Assembly (NCBI RefSeq): GCF_000013865.1
Contig: NC_007948.1
Location: 1-64,000, forward strand
DNA: 64,000 nt
From: Polaromonas sp. JS666
GTDB taxonomy: Bacteria; Pseudomonadota; Gammaproteobacteria; Burkholderiales; Burkholderiaceae_C
Direction: 5' to 3'
In this document: one piece after another, positions 55,004 to 63,506 of the stretch
Layout of the letters: each line of letters begins with the position of its first letter
Numbering within the stretch: position 1 is the first letter of the stretch
Position numbers and translations under genes: made by a program
Notes under the pieces: model-generated
Databases searched by the model: none
The model's input: the letters and a program-made list of their open reading frames with translations, nothing else
What the model was told of the DNA's origin: nothing

Positions 55004-55879
55004 TTAACCCAGAGCCTGGCCGGCCAGCGCGAATAAACGCACATCGGCATCGCGCTGCAAGGCCGGCCCGCGCACCATGGCCAGCGGCCCGCCGGCGCGC
55101 TGCAGCCCCAGGCTTTCGAGCCAGGTCGTCATGCCGCTGGCAAAGTCCACATCAACGCGCACAAATTTGCCGACGCACTGGTTGACCCAGTAGGCGATCA
55201 GGGCTTTGGCGCCTTCTGCATCGGGCGCGATAACCGGGCCAATCGCCCGGCCGCGGCCAAAACGCCGCAGCATCGCAAAACCCTGGGCTTCGCCGTCGCG
55301 GTCCAGCACCACGGTGTCGGCCTTGCTGATCAGATGCCGCATCAGCGCATCGCGCGGCATGCCGCAGGCTGCCGTGTCGAGTTCTATCAGGCGTTCGGTG
55401 TCGTTGCGGCTTAGCGGGCGCAGACGCAGGCCGGGCTCCAGCGCGATCAGCGGCGCTTGCACTGCCTTGCCCTGGTGCTGGCGAACTTCGCCGGCGGCGA
55501 CAAAGCCCAGGCGCTCATAAAGGCCACGGCCCTCCGCCGTCGCATACAACAGCACCGAGCGGCCTTCGAGGCGGTCCAGCAGGCCTTGCATGAGGCGCTG
55601 GCCTATGCGCCGGCCCTGGCAGTGCGGCGCGACTATCACCAGGCCCACGGTGGCGGTGTGCTTGCCCCAGGGCCAGCAGATCGCGGTGCCGACGATCTCG
55701 CCGTCGTTCCTGGCTACCAGGCCTTCGCCAAAACTCAGCAGAAACTCCCAGTCGGCAAGCCGGTGCGGCCAGCGCACTTCTTGCGACAGCCCGTAGGCGG
55801 CCGGCAGGTCGTCGGCCGTCATGGCTTGCAGCACGACGCCGTCGTCAGAGGTTTTCAGGGTTTGAGATAAAGAGGGCAC
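55004..55879 (-). CDS. GNAT family N-acetyltransferase with C-terminal second domain
   Basis: A 291-residue protein. The N-terminal GNAT domain has the acetyl-CoA loop IVAPHCQGRRIGQRLMQGLLD and the following LLYATAEGRGLYERLGF. The C-terminal half (from about 150) is a second module of the YitH/HolE-associated type found in two-domain GNATs. GTG 55879 is chosen, with CGGAGAA about 6 bp upstream. It is the first gene of the leftward block and divergent from the aldehyde dehydrogenase gene. The acetylated substrate is unknown. Confidence 0.85.
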   Translation of the reverse strand: MPSLSQTLKTSDDGVVLQAMTADDLPAAYGLSQEVRWPHRLADWEFLLSFGEGLVARNDGEIVGTAICWPWGKHTATVGLVIVAPHCQGRRIGQRLMQGLLDRLEGRSVLLYATAEGRGLYERLGFVAAGEVRQHQGKAVQAPLIALEPGLRLRPLSRNDTERLIELDTAACGMPRDALMRHLISKADTVVLDRDGEAQGFAMLRRFGRGRAIGPVIAPDAEGAKALIAYWVNQCVGKFVRVDVDFASGMTTWLESLGLQRAGGPLAMVRGPALQRDADVRLFALAGQALG

Positions 55880-56104
55880 GACATTCTCCGATACGTCAAA
55901 AAGCAGGCTCACTATTGCCTAATTTTCGGCGCACCGCCAGTCAAATTTGCATGCTTGGGGCGGGTTTCACAATTTCGCCATGATCGTTTAGGAAAGCCGC
56001 CGTAATCGCAACTTGCTGCGCTGGCGCGGGCCGCTACAGCAGCAAATGCCGCGGCAGCGTGGCTAGCATGCAAGTTACTTTTATTCCTGATAACGAGGCC
56101 CAGT
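55880..56104. promoter_or_regulatory. Divergent promoter region, GNAT block and aldehyde dehydrogenase
   Basis: The 225-bp gap separates the leftward GNAT-ghrA-aminotransferase block from the rightward dehydrogenase-HAD-oxidase-ABC block. TTGCATGC (55947 region) and GCATGCAA (56067 region) form an 8-bp inverted pair. This could be a shared operator for the Lrp or AraC regulator; the evidence is weak. Confidence 0.3.
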
Positions 56105-57601
56105 TTGCAAGCATTCGATCCGAATCAAATCAGCGTCCCCACAGGGCATTTCATTAACGGCGCTTTGGTCGGCGATGCCAGGGCAGAAACGGTGGCGGTG
56201 CGCCGTCCGTCCGACGGCCAGGTGTATGCGCAGCTGCCGCTGGCCGATGAGGCGTTGGTGGACCGCGCTGTCGAGGCCTCATGGAAAGCCTGGCGCAGCG
56301 GCGACTGGGCGCGCCGCGCGCCACGCGAGCGTGCGCGCGTGCTCAGGCGCTGGGCCGACCTGGTCGAAGCCGATGCGCCCACCCTGGGCCTGATAGAAGC
56401 CGTGGGTTCAACCCGCCCGGTGCGCGATGTGATGGCCTGGGACATTCCCTTCACCGCCGAAGGCCTGCGCTTTTTTGCCGAGTATGCCGACAAGATAGGC
56501 GGCGAGGTTGCGGCCACGCAGCATAGCCAGCTCGGCATGACGATTGCCGAACCCTATGGTGTGGTGGGCGCGATCACACCCTGGAATTTTCCGCTGGTGA
56601 TGGTGTCATGGAAGGTCGGCGCTGCGCTCGCCGCAGGCAATGCGGTGGTGCTGAAACCTTCTGAACTCACGCCCTTCAGTTCGCTGCGGCTGGCCGAGTT
56701 GGCCGTGCAGGCCGGCGTGCCGGCGGATATCTTTAATGTGGTCCAGGGTTATGGCCATGTGGCCGGCGATGCGCTGAGCCGGCATCAGCGCATTGCCAAG
56801 ATGACGTTTACCGGATCAACCCGCACCGGCTCCAGCATCATGGCTACCTGCGCGCAATACGGCCCCAAACCCGTGACGCTGGAGCTGGGCGGAAAAAGCC
56901 CGCAACTGGTGTTTGACGATGCACCGGACATCGACAAACTGGCGGCCCTGATTGCGGGCGCCATCACCGGCAATGCGGGCCAGGTGTGTGTCGCCGGCTC
57001 GCGCCTGATTGTGCAGCGCGGTATTGCCGAGGCATTGACAGAGCGCGTGAGCGCACGTTTTGCCGCGCACCGCCCGGGCCCGACCTGGGATACCGACGCC
57101 ACCTTGCCGCCGATTATTTCCGCCGCGCAAGGCCAGCGCATAGGCGGCATAGTCGGCCGCGCCAAAGAGGCCGGCGCGGTGGTTCGTTGCGGTGCGGGGT
57201 TTGCCGATATTGCGCAAGCACGCCAGGGCGGCTCCTACTACCTGCCCACGCTGCTCGAAGGCGTGGACAGCAGCAACCCCGCCGTGCGTGAAGAGATCTT
57301 TGGCCCGGTGCTGACGGTGCAGACCTTTGATGAAGAAGAAGAGGGCCTGGCGCTCGCGGAGCATGAGTGTTATGGCCTGGCCGCCGGTGTGCATACGGCG
57401 GACATCAGCCGCGCGCTGCGTGCGGTGCGCAAGCTGGAGGCCGGCACGGTCTGGGTTAACCGGTATGGGCGCAGCAATGACTTTGTGATTCCGACCGGCG
57501 GTTATCACCAGTCCGGCATAGGCAAGGACCTGGGACGCCAGGCGGTGGAAGCCAACCTGCGTTTCAAGAGCGTGCTGGTCGATTTTGCCGCGCCGGTTTA
57601 G
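56105..57601 (+). CDS. NAD(P)-dependent aldehyde dehydrogenase
   Basis: A 498-residue aldehyde dehydrogenase. The catalytic Glu is E260 in LELGGKSPQ and the nucleophile C295 in GQVCVAGSRL; PWNFPLVMVSWKVG lies at the coenzyme site. The branch resembles PuuC and betaine-aldehyde-type enzymes that oxidise omega-amino aldehydes. The start is TTG 56105 after an ACGAGG site. It begins the rightward block with the HAD, the PuuB-like oxidase and the ABC transporter, and would oxidise the aldehyde released by amine oxidation. Confidence 0.93.
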   Translation: MQAFDPNQISVPTGHFINGALVGDARAETVAVRRPSDGQVYAQLPLADEALVDRAVEASWKAWRSGDWARRAPRERARVLRRWADLVEADAPTLGLIEAVGSTRPVRDVMAWDIPFTAEGLRFFAEYADKIGGEVAATQHSQLGMTIAEPYGVVGAITPWNFPLVMVSWKVGAALAAGNAVVLKPSELTPFSSLRLAELAVQAGVPADIFNVVQGYGHVAGDALSRHQRIAKMTFTGSTRTGSSIMATCAQYGPKPVTLELGGKSPQLVFDDAPDIDKLAALIAGAITGNAGQVCVAGSRLIVQRGIAEALTERVSARFAAHRPGPTWDTDATLPPIISAAQGQRIGGIVGRAKEAGAVVRCGAGFADIAQARQGGSYYLPTLLEGVDSSNPAVREEIFGPVLTVQTFDEEEEGLALAEHECYGLAAGVHTADISRALRAVRKLEAGTVWVNRYGRSNDFVIPTGGYHQSGIGKDLGRQAVEANLRFKSVLVDFAAPV

Positions 57602-57852
57602 GCCGCGCCCTGTTCATGGGCGGCCTAGGGTTAACGCGAGGTATTTTGGTGCCGGATGCACTTCCAGCGTGCGGACCGCAGTCCATGCCGGGCGGGCCGT
57701 CCAAAACACCAGTTTTCGCTTTGAAGTGGCCTCAATACGCCTCAAATATTTTTTATGCCCATGTTTCAATGACGTCATCGTGACAGGCGAATAAGCGCAT
57801 CGTTTAAACATCTAAAACCTTTTTTCCAACCTTTATAGACAGGATTGCAGAC

Positions 57853-58518
57853 ATGACCTTCCGCCCGAAATTCATTACCTTTGACTGCTACGGCACCCTG
57901 ACACGTTTTCGCATGGGCGATATGGCGCGCGAGATGTTTGCCGACCGCATCCCGGCCGCGCAGATGGAGCTGTTTGTCGCCGACTTCAGCGCCTACCGTT
58001 TTGACGAAGTGCTGGGCGCCTGGAAGCCTTATGCCGATGTGCTCAGGAACGCCTTGAACCGCACCTGCAAAAAATGGAACATCAAGTGCACCGACGCCGA
58101 AGGCCGGGCTTACTACGACGCCGTGCCGACCTGGGGCCCGCATGCCGATGTGCCGGCCGGCCTGTCGCGCATCGCCGACAAGATTCCGCTGGTCATTCTT
58201 TCCAACGCGTCCAACGACCAGATACACAAGAACGTAGACAAGCTCGGTGCGCCATTTCATCGTGTTTTCACCGCTCAGCAGGCCCAGGCTTACAAGCCGC
58301 GTCTGCAGGCCTTTGAGTACATGCTGGACCAGCTCGGTTGCGGTCCTGAAGACATCCTGCACGTGTCGTCCAGCCTGCGTTACGACCTGATGTCGGCTGA
58401 TGACCTGGGCATCAAGAACAAGGTGTTCGTCAATCGCGGTCATGGTCCTGGCAACCCGGCGTACAACTACGTCGAGATCCAGGACATCGGCGGCTTGCCC
58501 GGTGTGGTCGGCCTTTAA
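57853..58518 (+). CDS. Type II haloacid dehalogenase-like HAD hydrolase
   Basis: A 221-residue HAD protein with nucleophile D11 in FDCYGTLTRF, motif II VILSNAS, the Lys in AYKPRLQAF and the motif HVSSSLRYDLMSADDLG, in the order of L-2-haloacid dehalogenases. AGGATTG precedes ATG 57853. It lies 251 bp after the aldehyde dehydrogenase and 17 bp before the FAD oxidase, with a promoter-like A/T-rich stretch upstream. HADs of this branch often accompany amine oxidases; dehalogenation itself is not implied. Confidence 0.88.
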   Translation: MTFRPKFITFDCYGTLTRFRMGDMAREMFADRIPAAQMELFVADFSAYRFDEVLGAWKPYADVLRNALNRTCKKWNIKCTDAEGRAYYDAVPTWGPHADVPAGLSRIADKIPLVILSNASNDQIHKNVDKLGAPFHRVFTAQQAQAYKPRLQAFEYMLDQLGCGPEDILHVSSSLRYDLMSADDLGIKNKVFVNRGHGPGNPAYNYVEIQDIGGLPGVVGL

Positions 58519-58535
58519 TTTTTGACACGGCGGAT

Positions 58536-59825
58536 ATGAAACTCCACTCCTACTGGACCGACAGCGCCCCGCTGTTTGCGCCCGCGCAAGAGGCCTTGCC
58601 GGCCCGTGCCGACGTGGTGATTGTGGGCGGTGGGTTTACCGGCCTGTCCGCCGCGCTGGCCCTGGCCAGGCGCGGCGCCAAGGTCGTGGTGCTTGAAGCC
58701 GGCGCTGTGGCCGGCGAAGCATCGGGCCGCAACGGCGGCCACGTCAATAACGGCCTGGCGGTGGACTACGCGCTGCTGGCCGAACGTGTCGGTAGCGAAA
58801 AAGCCGGCGACTGGTACCGCGCTTATGATGCGGCGGTCAATACCGTGGCCCAAGTGGTCCGCGATGAAAACATAGACTGTTATTTCGAGCGCAACGGCAA
58901 ACTCAAGCTGGCTTCGCGCCCCGCACATTACGACACGCTGGCGCGCGGCCTGGACCGCCTGCGCCGCGAGGTCGATGCCGATGTGGAATTGCTCAACGCG
59001 TCCCAGGTCAGGCAGGAAGTCGATAGCGACAAGTTTTACGGCGGGCTGCTGCAAAAACGCAGCGGGCAAATGCACATGGGCCGTTTTGCCGTGGGCCTGG
59101 CGCAAGCGGCGATCAAACACGGCGCGCAGATCCATGCGCGGACGCCGGCCATGAAGCTGGAACGCATCACTTCCACCGGCCATGCGCACCGTGTGCATAC
59201 CGCGCGCGGCGTGATTGAGGCGGCGCAAGTGCTGGTCGCCACGGGCGCCACGTTGCACGGCAACTACGGCAGCTTCGGTTTCTGGCGCCGGCGCATTGTG
59301 CCTATAGGCAGTTTTATCATCACCACCGAATCGCTGGGACGCGAGCGCGCGCTCAAGGTTTTGTCGGGCCGCCGCACCTACACGACGACGGCCAATATCC
59401 ATAACTATTTCCGCCTCACGCACGACGACCGGCTGGTCTTTGGCGGGCGGGCGCGGTTTGCGATGTCAAGCCCGCAGTCGGACGCCAAAAGTGGCCTCAT
59501 CCTGCAGCAGGCGCTGGCGCAGATGTTTCCTCAGCTCGGCGATGCGCGCATCGACTACTGCTGGGGCGGCCTGGTCGATATGACGCAAGACCGGCTGCCG
59601 CACGCAGGTCAGCACAACGGTTTGTATTACTCGATGGGTTACAGCGGCCACGGTACGCAGATGTCGGTGCACATGGGCCAGTGCATGGCGCGTGTGATGG
59701 GCGGCGAGGTTTCGGCCAACCCCTGGCGCGACCTGCGCTGGCCGGCGATTCCGGGCCACTTCGGGCCGCCCTGGTTTTTGCCCGCGATCGGCCTGTACTA
59801 CCGCATCAAAGACAAATTGCTCTGA
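58536..59825 (+). CDS. PuuB-like FAD-dependent amine oxidoreductase
   Basis: A 429-residue DAO-family oxidase. The FAD motif VVIVGGGFTGLSAALALARRG is near the N terminus, followed by GEASGRNGGHVNNGL, and the C-terminal block GLYYSMGYSGHGTQMS is typical of gamma-glutamylputrescine oxidase-like enzymes. These oxidise secondary or gamma-glutamylated amines to aldehydes. It is 17 bp after the HAD gene and 42 bp before the transporter's binding protein. No PuuA is in view, so the substrate is probably not a classical gamma-glutamylpolyamine. Confidence 0.9.
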   Translation: MKLHSYWTDSAPLFAPAQEALPARADVVIVGGGFTGLSAALALARRGAKVVVLEAGAVAGEASGRNGGHVNNGLAVDYALLAERVGSEKAGDWYRAYDAAVNTVAQVVRDENIDCYFERNGKLKLASRPAHYDTLARGLDRLRREVDADVELLNASQVRQEVDSDKFYGGLLQKRSGQMHMGRFAVGLAQAAIKHGAQIHARTPAMKLERITSTGHAHRVHTARGVIEAAQVLVATGATLHGNYGSFGFWRRRIVPIGSFIITTESLGRERALKVLSGRRTYTTTANIHNYFRLTHDDRLVFGGRARFAMSSPQSDAKSGLILQQALAQMFPQLGDARIDYCWGGLVDMTQDRLPHAGQHNGLYYSMGYSGHGTQMSVHMGQCMARVMGGEVSANPWRDLRWPAIPGHFGPPWFLPAIGLYYRIKDKLL

Positions 59826-59867
59826 TCTTTTTTAGTTGTTATCGACCCACCACCCAGGAGAACTGCC

Positions 59868-61487
59868 ATGAATGAAAGCAAGAAACTGCAAGCCTTGATC
59901 GGCCCCCAGGAAAGCATGCGCGTGATGAACGCGATGCAGGCAGGCGCCAAGCGGCGCGATGTGCTCGCCATGCTCATGGCAGGCGGCATGCAGGCCACGC
60001 TGGCCGGCAGCCTGGCGGGCATTGCCGGCGCCGCCCATGCGCAGACGCCGCGCCGTGGCGGACGGATCCGGGTGGCCGGCGCCACCGCTGCAATCAATGA
60101 CACGCTGGATCCGGCCAAGCAGTCCAACCAGAGCGACTACATCCGCGGCAGCATGTTCTACAACGGCCTCACGGTGCTGGATGGCAGCCTCACGCCGCGC
60201 CCCGCGCTGGCCGAAGAGTTCACCACCAGGGATGCGACCACCTGGGTCTTCAAGCTGCGCAAGGGCGTGGTCTTTCATGACGGCAAGCCGCTGGTCCCAG
60301 CCGACGTGGTGTTCTCGCTGATGCGCCACAAGGACCCGGCCACTGCCTCCAAGGCCAAGGCTCTGGCCGACCAGATCGACGACGTGAAGGCCAGCGGCCC
60401 TAACGAAGTGACGATCAAGCTCAAGGCGCCCAACGCCGACTTGCCGGTGATCCTGGGCACCTTCCACTTCCATATCGTCAAGGACGGCACCACCGACTTC
60501 AATGCCGGCATCGGCACCGGCCCTTACAAGGTCAAGGAATTCAAGCCTGGCGTGCGCTCGATCGCGGTGCGCAACGAGGCCTATTGGAAGCCGGGCCGCC
60601 CTTACCTCGATGAGATTGAATATGTGGGCATCGGCGATGAAGGCGCGCGTGTCAATGCGCTGCTGTCGGGCGACCTGGACCTGGTGGGCTCGGTCAATCC
60701 ACGTTCGGTGCAGCGTGTGCGCGACTCCGCCGGCCATGCGATCTTTGAGACGCAGTCGGGCGGGTACACCGACCTGGTGATGCGCCGCGACGGTGGTCCG
60801 GGCTCCAACCCCGACTTCGTGATGGCCATGAAATACATGTTTGACCGCGAGCAGATGAAGCGTTCCATTGCGCTGGGCCATGCGGTCGTTGCCAACGACC
60901 AGCCTATCGATCCGACCAACCGCTTTTATTTTGCCGGCCTGCCGCAGCGCGCCTTCGATCTGGACAAGGCCAAGTTCCACTTGCAAAAAGCCAATCTGGG
61001 CAGCGCCCCGATTCCGGTTGTGGCCTCGCCCGCAGCGCTGTATTCTGTCGAGATGGCATTGGTGATGCAGCAGACGGCGCAGAAACTGGGCTTGAACCTG
61101 GACGTCAAACGCATGCCCGCCGATGGCTACTGGTCGAATCACTGGATGAAAAGCCCGGTCGGTTTCGGCAACGTCAATCCGCGCCCCAGCGCCGACACGC
61201 TGTTCACGCAGTTCTTCAAGTCGGATGCGGCCTGGAACGAGTCGGGCTGGAAAAGCGAGAAGTTCGACCAGCTGCTGGTTGCCGCGCGCGCCGAAACCGA
61301 CGACACCAAGCGCCGCAAGATGTACGCCGACATGCAGGTGCTGGTGCACGAGCAGGGCGGCATCGGCATTCCGCTGTTCCTGGCCAGCATTGACGGCCAC
61401 TCGAAGAAACTCAAGGGCTTGTCGCCGATCCCGGTCGGCGGCCTGATGGGCTACGCCTTCGCTGAACACGTCTGGCTGGAAGCATGA
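59868..61487 (+). CDS. Peptide/opine-type ABC transporter substrate-binding protein
   Basis: A 539-residue DppA/OppA-family (SBP family 5) protein. The N terminus has a twin-Arg-like signal (AKRRDVLAML, R29-R30) with cleavage near AHA-Q58. Later TLDPAKQSNQSDYIRGSMFYNGLTVLD, in part, and FHDGKPLVPADVVFSL are typical of the family. Members bind peptides, opines, nickel, glutathione or other amino compounds. It begins the transporter set, which continues with two permeases and an ATPase. Confidence 0.93.
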   Translation: MNESKKLQALIGPQESMRVMNAMQAGAKRRDVLAMLMAGGMQATLAGSLAGIAGAAHAQTPRRGGRIRVAGATAAINDTLDPAKQSNQSDYIRGSMFYNGLTVLDGSLTPRPALAEEFTTRDATTWVFKLRKGVVFHDGKPLVPADVVFSLMRHKDPATASKAKALADQIDDVKASGPNEVTIKLKAPNADLPVILGTFHFHIVKDGTTDFNAGIGTGPYKVKEFKPGVRSIAVRNEAYWKPGRPYLDEIEYVGIGDEGARVNALLSGDLDLVGSVNPRSVQRVRDSAGHAIFETQSGGYTDLVMRRDGGPGSNPDFVMAMKYMFDREQMKRSIALGHAVVANDQPIDPTNRFYFAGLPQRAFDLDKAKFHLQKANLGSAPIPVVASPAALYSVEMALVMQQTAQKLGLNLDVKRMPADGYWSNHWMKSPVGFGNVNPRPSADTLFTQFFKSDAAWNESGWKSEKFDQLLVAARAETDDTKRRKMYADMQVLVHEQGGIGIPLFLASIDGHSKKLKGLSPIPVGGLMGYAFAEHVWLEA

Positions 61488-61680
61488 GCCCCCACGCTCG
61501 GCACTGCGTGTCCTCGCTGCCCCCCGAGGGGGCGCTGCGCCTGCGGCCCGGCAAAGCCGGTTCCGCGGCCCCTGCTGGAAGGGGAGGTAGCATGAGTCCC
61601 CACGCTCGGCACTGCGTGTCTTCGCTGCTCACCGAGGTGGCATGCCCCGCTTGGGGTGGCCCGGCGCGAGGCATGGCATG
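61484..61680 (+). repeat. GC-rich dispersed repeat, full copy plus partial tandem copy, before the permease gene
   Basis: The full copy (about 61487-61584) has CCCCCACGCTCGGCACTGCG, CCCCCCGAGGGGGC, CCGGCAAAGCCGG, TTCCGCGG and CCCCTGCTGGAA. A second copy starts at 61590 and is degraded, running up to the permease ATG. It separates the binding protein from the first permease and matches copies at 25.8-26.0 and 43.0 kb. Confidence 0.75.
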
Positions 61681-62634
61681 AACCTGCAACTCCTGCGCCT
61701 TATCGCGGGCCGGCTGGCCGTGGGGGTGGTTTCACTCCTTATTGTGTCGGCCGTTGTGTTTGCGATCACGGGCTTGTTGCCTGGCGACGCGGCGCAGGAG
61801 CAGCTGGGCCAGGAGGCGACGCCTGAAGCCCTGGCTGCGCTGCGCCAGCAGATGGGCCTCACGCAGTCCGGCCCGGAACGTTACTGGCAGTGGCTGAACG
61901 GCTTGCTGCGCGGCAACCCCGGCCAGTCGATTGTCAGCAGCGCACCGGTCGCCGACCTGATCGGCAGCCGGCTGCCCAACTCGCTGATGCTGGCCGGCGT
62001 GACCGCGCTGGTGTCGGTGCCGCTGGCGCTGCTGCTGGGCATTTTGTCGGCGGTCTGGCGCGGCTCCTGGTTTGACCGCGCTGCCAGCATGGGCGCGGTG
62101 GCCGTGGTCTCGGTGCCCGAATTTTTGGTTGCCACACTCGCGGTGCTGGTGTTTGCGGTGCATTTGCGCTGGCTGCCGGCGCTGTCTTATTCGGTGGACA
62201 TCTCGTCGCCGGGCCAGATGCTGCGCTCGTTTGCGATGCCGGTCATGAGCCTGTCCTGCGTGATCATTGCGCAGATGATGCGCATGACACGCGCTGCGGT
62301 GATTGACCAGCTGCGCGCGCCGTATATCGAGATGGTCAAGCTCAAGGGCGCTTCGCCTGCGCGCATGGTGCTGGCGCATGCCTTGCCCAACGCGATCGGC
62401 CCGATAGCCAATGCGGTGGCGCTGAGCCTGTCGTATTTGCTGGGTGGCGTGATCATTATCGAAACCATTTTTAACTACCCCGGCATCGCCAAACTCATGG
62501 TCGATGGCGTGAGCCAGCGCGACATGCCGCTGGTGCAAGCCTGCGCGATGATTTTTTGCGCTGCTTACCTGATTCTTGTGACGCTGGCCGACCTCTGCGG
62601 CATCGTCGCCAACCCAAGGCTGCGCCACCAATGA
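61678..62634 (+). CDS. ABC transporter permease, DppB type
   Basis: A 318-residue permease with six predicted membrane helices and the DppB-type EAA loop (EMVKLKGASPARMVLAHALPNAIGPI). The N-terminal GLLPGDAAQEQLGQ segment is typical of the first permease of peptide systems. ATG 61678 (MNLQLLRLIAG) follows GCGAGG; the open frame continues into the repeat upstream. Its stop overlaps the start of the next permease (ATGA). Confidence 0.93.
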   Translation: MNLQLLRLIAGRLAVGVVSLLIVSAVVFAITGLLPGDAAQEQLGQEATPEALAALRQQMGLTQSGPERYWQWLNGLLRGNPGQSIVSSAPVADLIGSRLPNSLMLAGVTALVSVPLALLLGILSAVWRGSWFDRAASMGAVAVVSVPEFLVATLAVLVFAVHLRWLPALSYSVDISSPGQMLRSFAMPVMSLSCVIIAQMMRMTRAAVIDQLRAPYIEMVKLKGASPARMVLAHALPNAIGPIANAVALSLSYLLGGVIIIETIFNYPGIAKLMVDGVSQRDMPLVQACAMIFCAAYLILVTLADLCGIVANPRLRHQ

Positions 62635-63506
62635 GCTCCGCTATTGAAACAATTCCGCCCGCCGCCGTTCCGGCGCGCCTGGTGCCGCGCCTGTCGCGCT
62701 GGTCGCGCACCGGCCTGCTGGGCCTGGCGGTGCTGGTCTTCTGGCTGTTTATTGCGGCCGCAGGGCCGTGGATACTGCCGCACGGCTCGGGCGACATGAG
62801 CACGGCAGGCGTTTTTGACGCGATCAGCCGGACCCATTGGCTGGGCACCGATTACCTGGGCCGCGACATCCTGAGCCGCGTCATGGACGGCGCGCGCTAC
62901 ACCGTCGGCGTGGCGCTGGCCGCCACCGTGATGGCCTGCGCTGCGGGCACGCTGCTGGGCCTGCTGGCTGCCGTCAACGGCGGCTGGTTTGACGCCGTGT
63001 TGAGCCGGCTGCTGGATACGCTGGTGTCGATCCCGAGCAAGATGCTGGCGCTGATCATTGTGGCGGCTTTCGGCTCCTCGATACCGCTGTTGATAGTCAC
63101 GGTGGCGGTGGTCTACACGCCGGGCGCTTACCGCATCGCACGCGCGCTGGCGGTCAATATCAACGCCATGGACTATGTGACCGTGGCGCGCGCGCGCGGC
63201 GAGGGCCGCACCTACATCATGCTGCGCGAAGTGCTGCCCAACATTGCCGGCCCCTTGCTGGCCGATATGGGCCTGCGTTTTGTGTATGCCGTGCTGTTGC
63301 TGGCGAGCCTGAGTTTTCTTGGCCTGGGCGTGCAACCGCCGGTGGCCGACTGGGGTTCGCTGGTGCGTGAAAACATCGGTGCCCTGCCGACCGGCGGCGC
63401 AGCGGTGATTGCGCCGGCGCTGGCGATTGCCACGCTCACGATTGCCGTGAACCTGGTCATAGACAACCTGCCCGGCCGGGCCCAAGCCAACCAGGAGAGC
63501 CGCTGA
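62631..63506 (+). CDS. ABC transporter permease, DppC type
   Basis: A 291-residue permease with the DppC-type order: an N-terminal helix, HWLGTDYLGRDILSRVMDGARYT, five more helices, and the EAA loop YVTVARARGEGRTYIMLREVLPNIAGPL in part. It pairs with the DppB-type permease, and both start and stop overlap neighbours: ATGA with the upstream gene and TGATG with the ATPase gene. Confidence 0.93.
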   Translation: MSSAIETIPPAAVPARLVPRLSRWSRTGLLGLAVLVFWLFIAAAGPWILPHGSGDMSTAGVFDAISRTHWLGTDYLGRDILSRVMDGARYTVGVALAATVMACAAGTLLGLLAAVNGGWFDAVLSRLLDTLVSIPSKMLALIIVAAFGSSIPLLIVTVAVVYTPGAYRIARALAVNINAMDYVTVARARGEGRTYIMLREVLPNIAGPLLADMGLRFVYAVLLLASLSFLGLGVQPPVADWGSLVRENIGALPTGGAAVIAPALAIATLTIAVNLVIDNLPGRAQANQESR

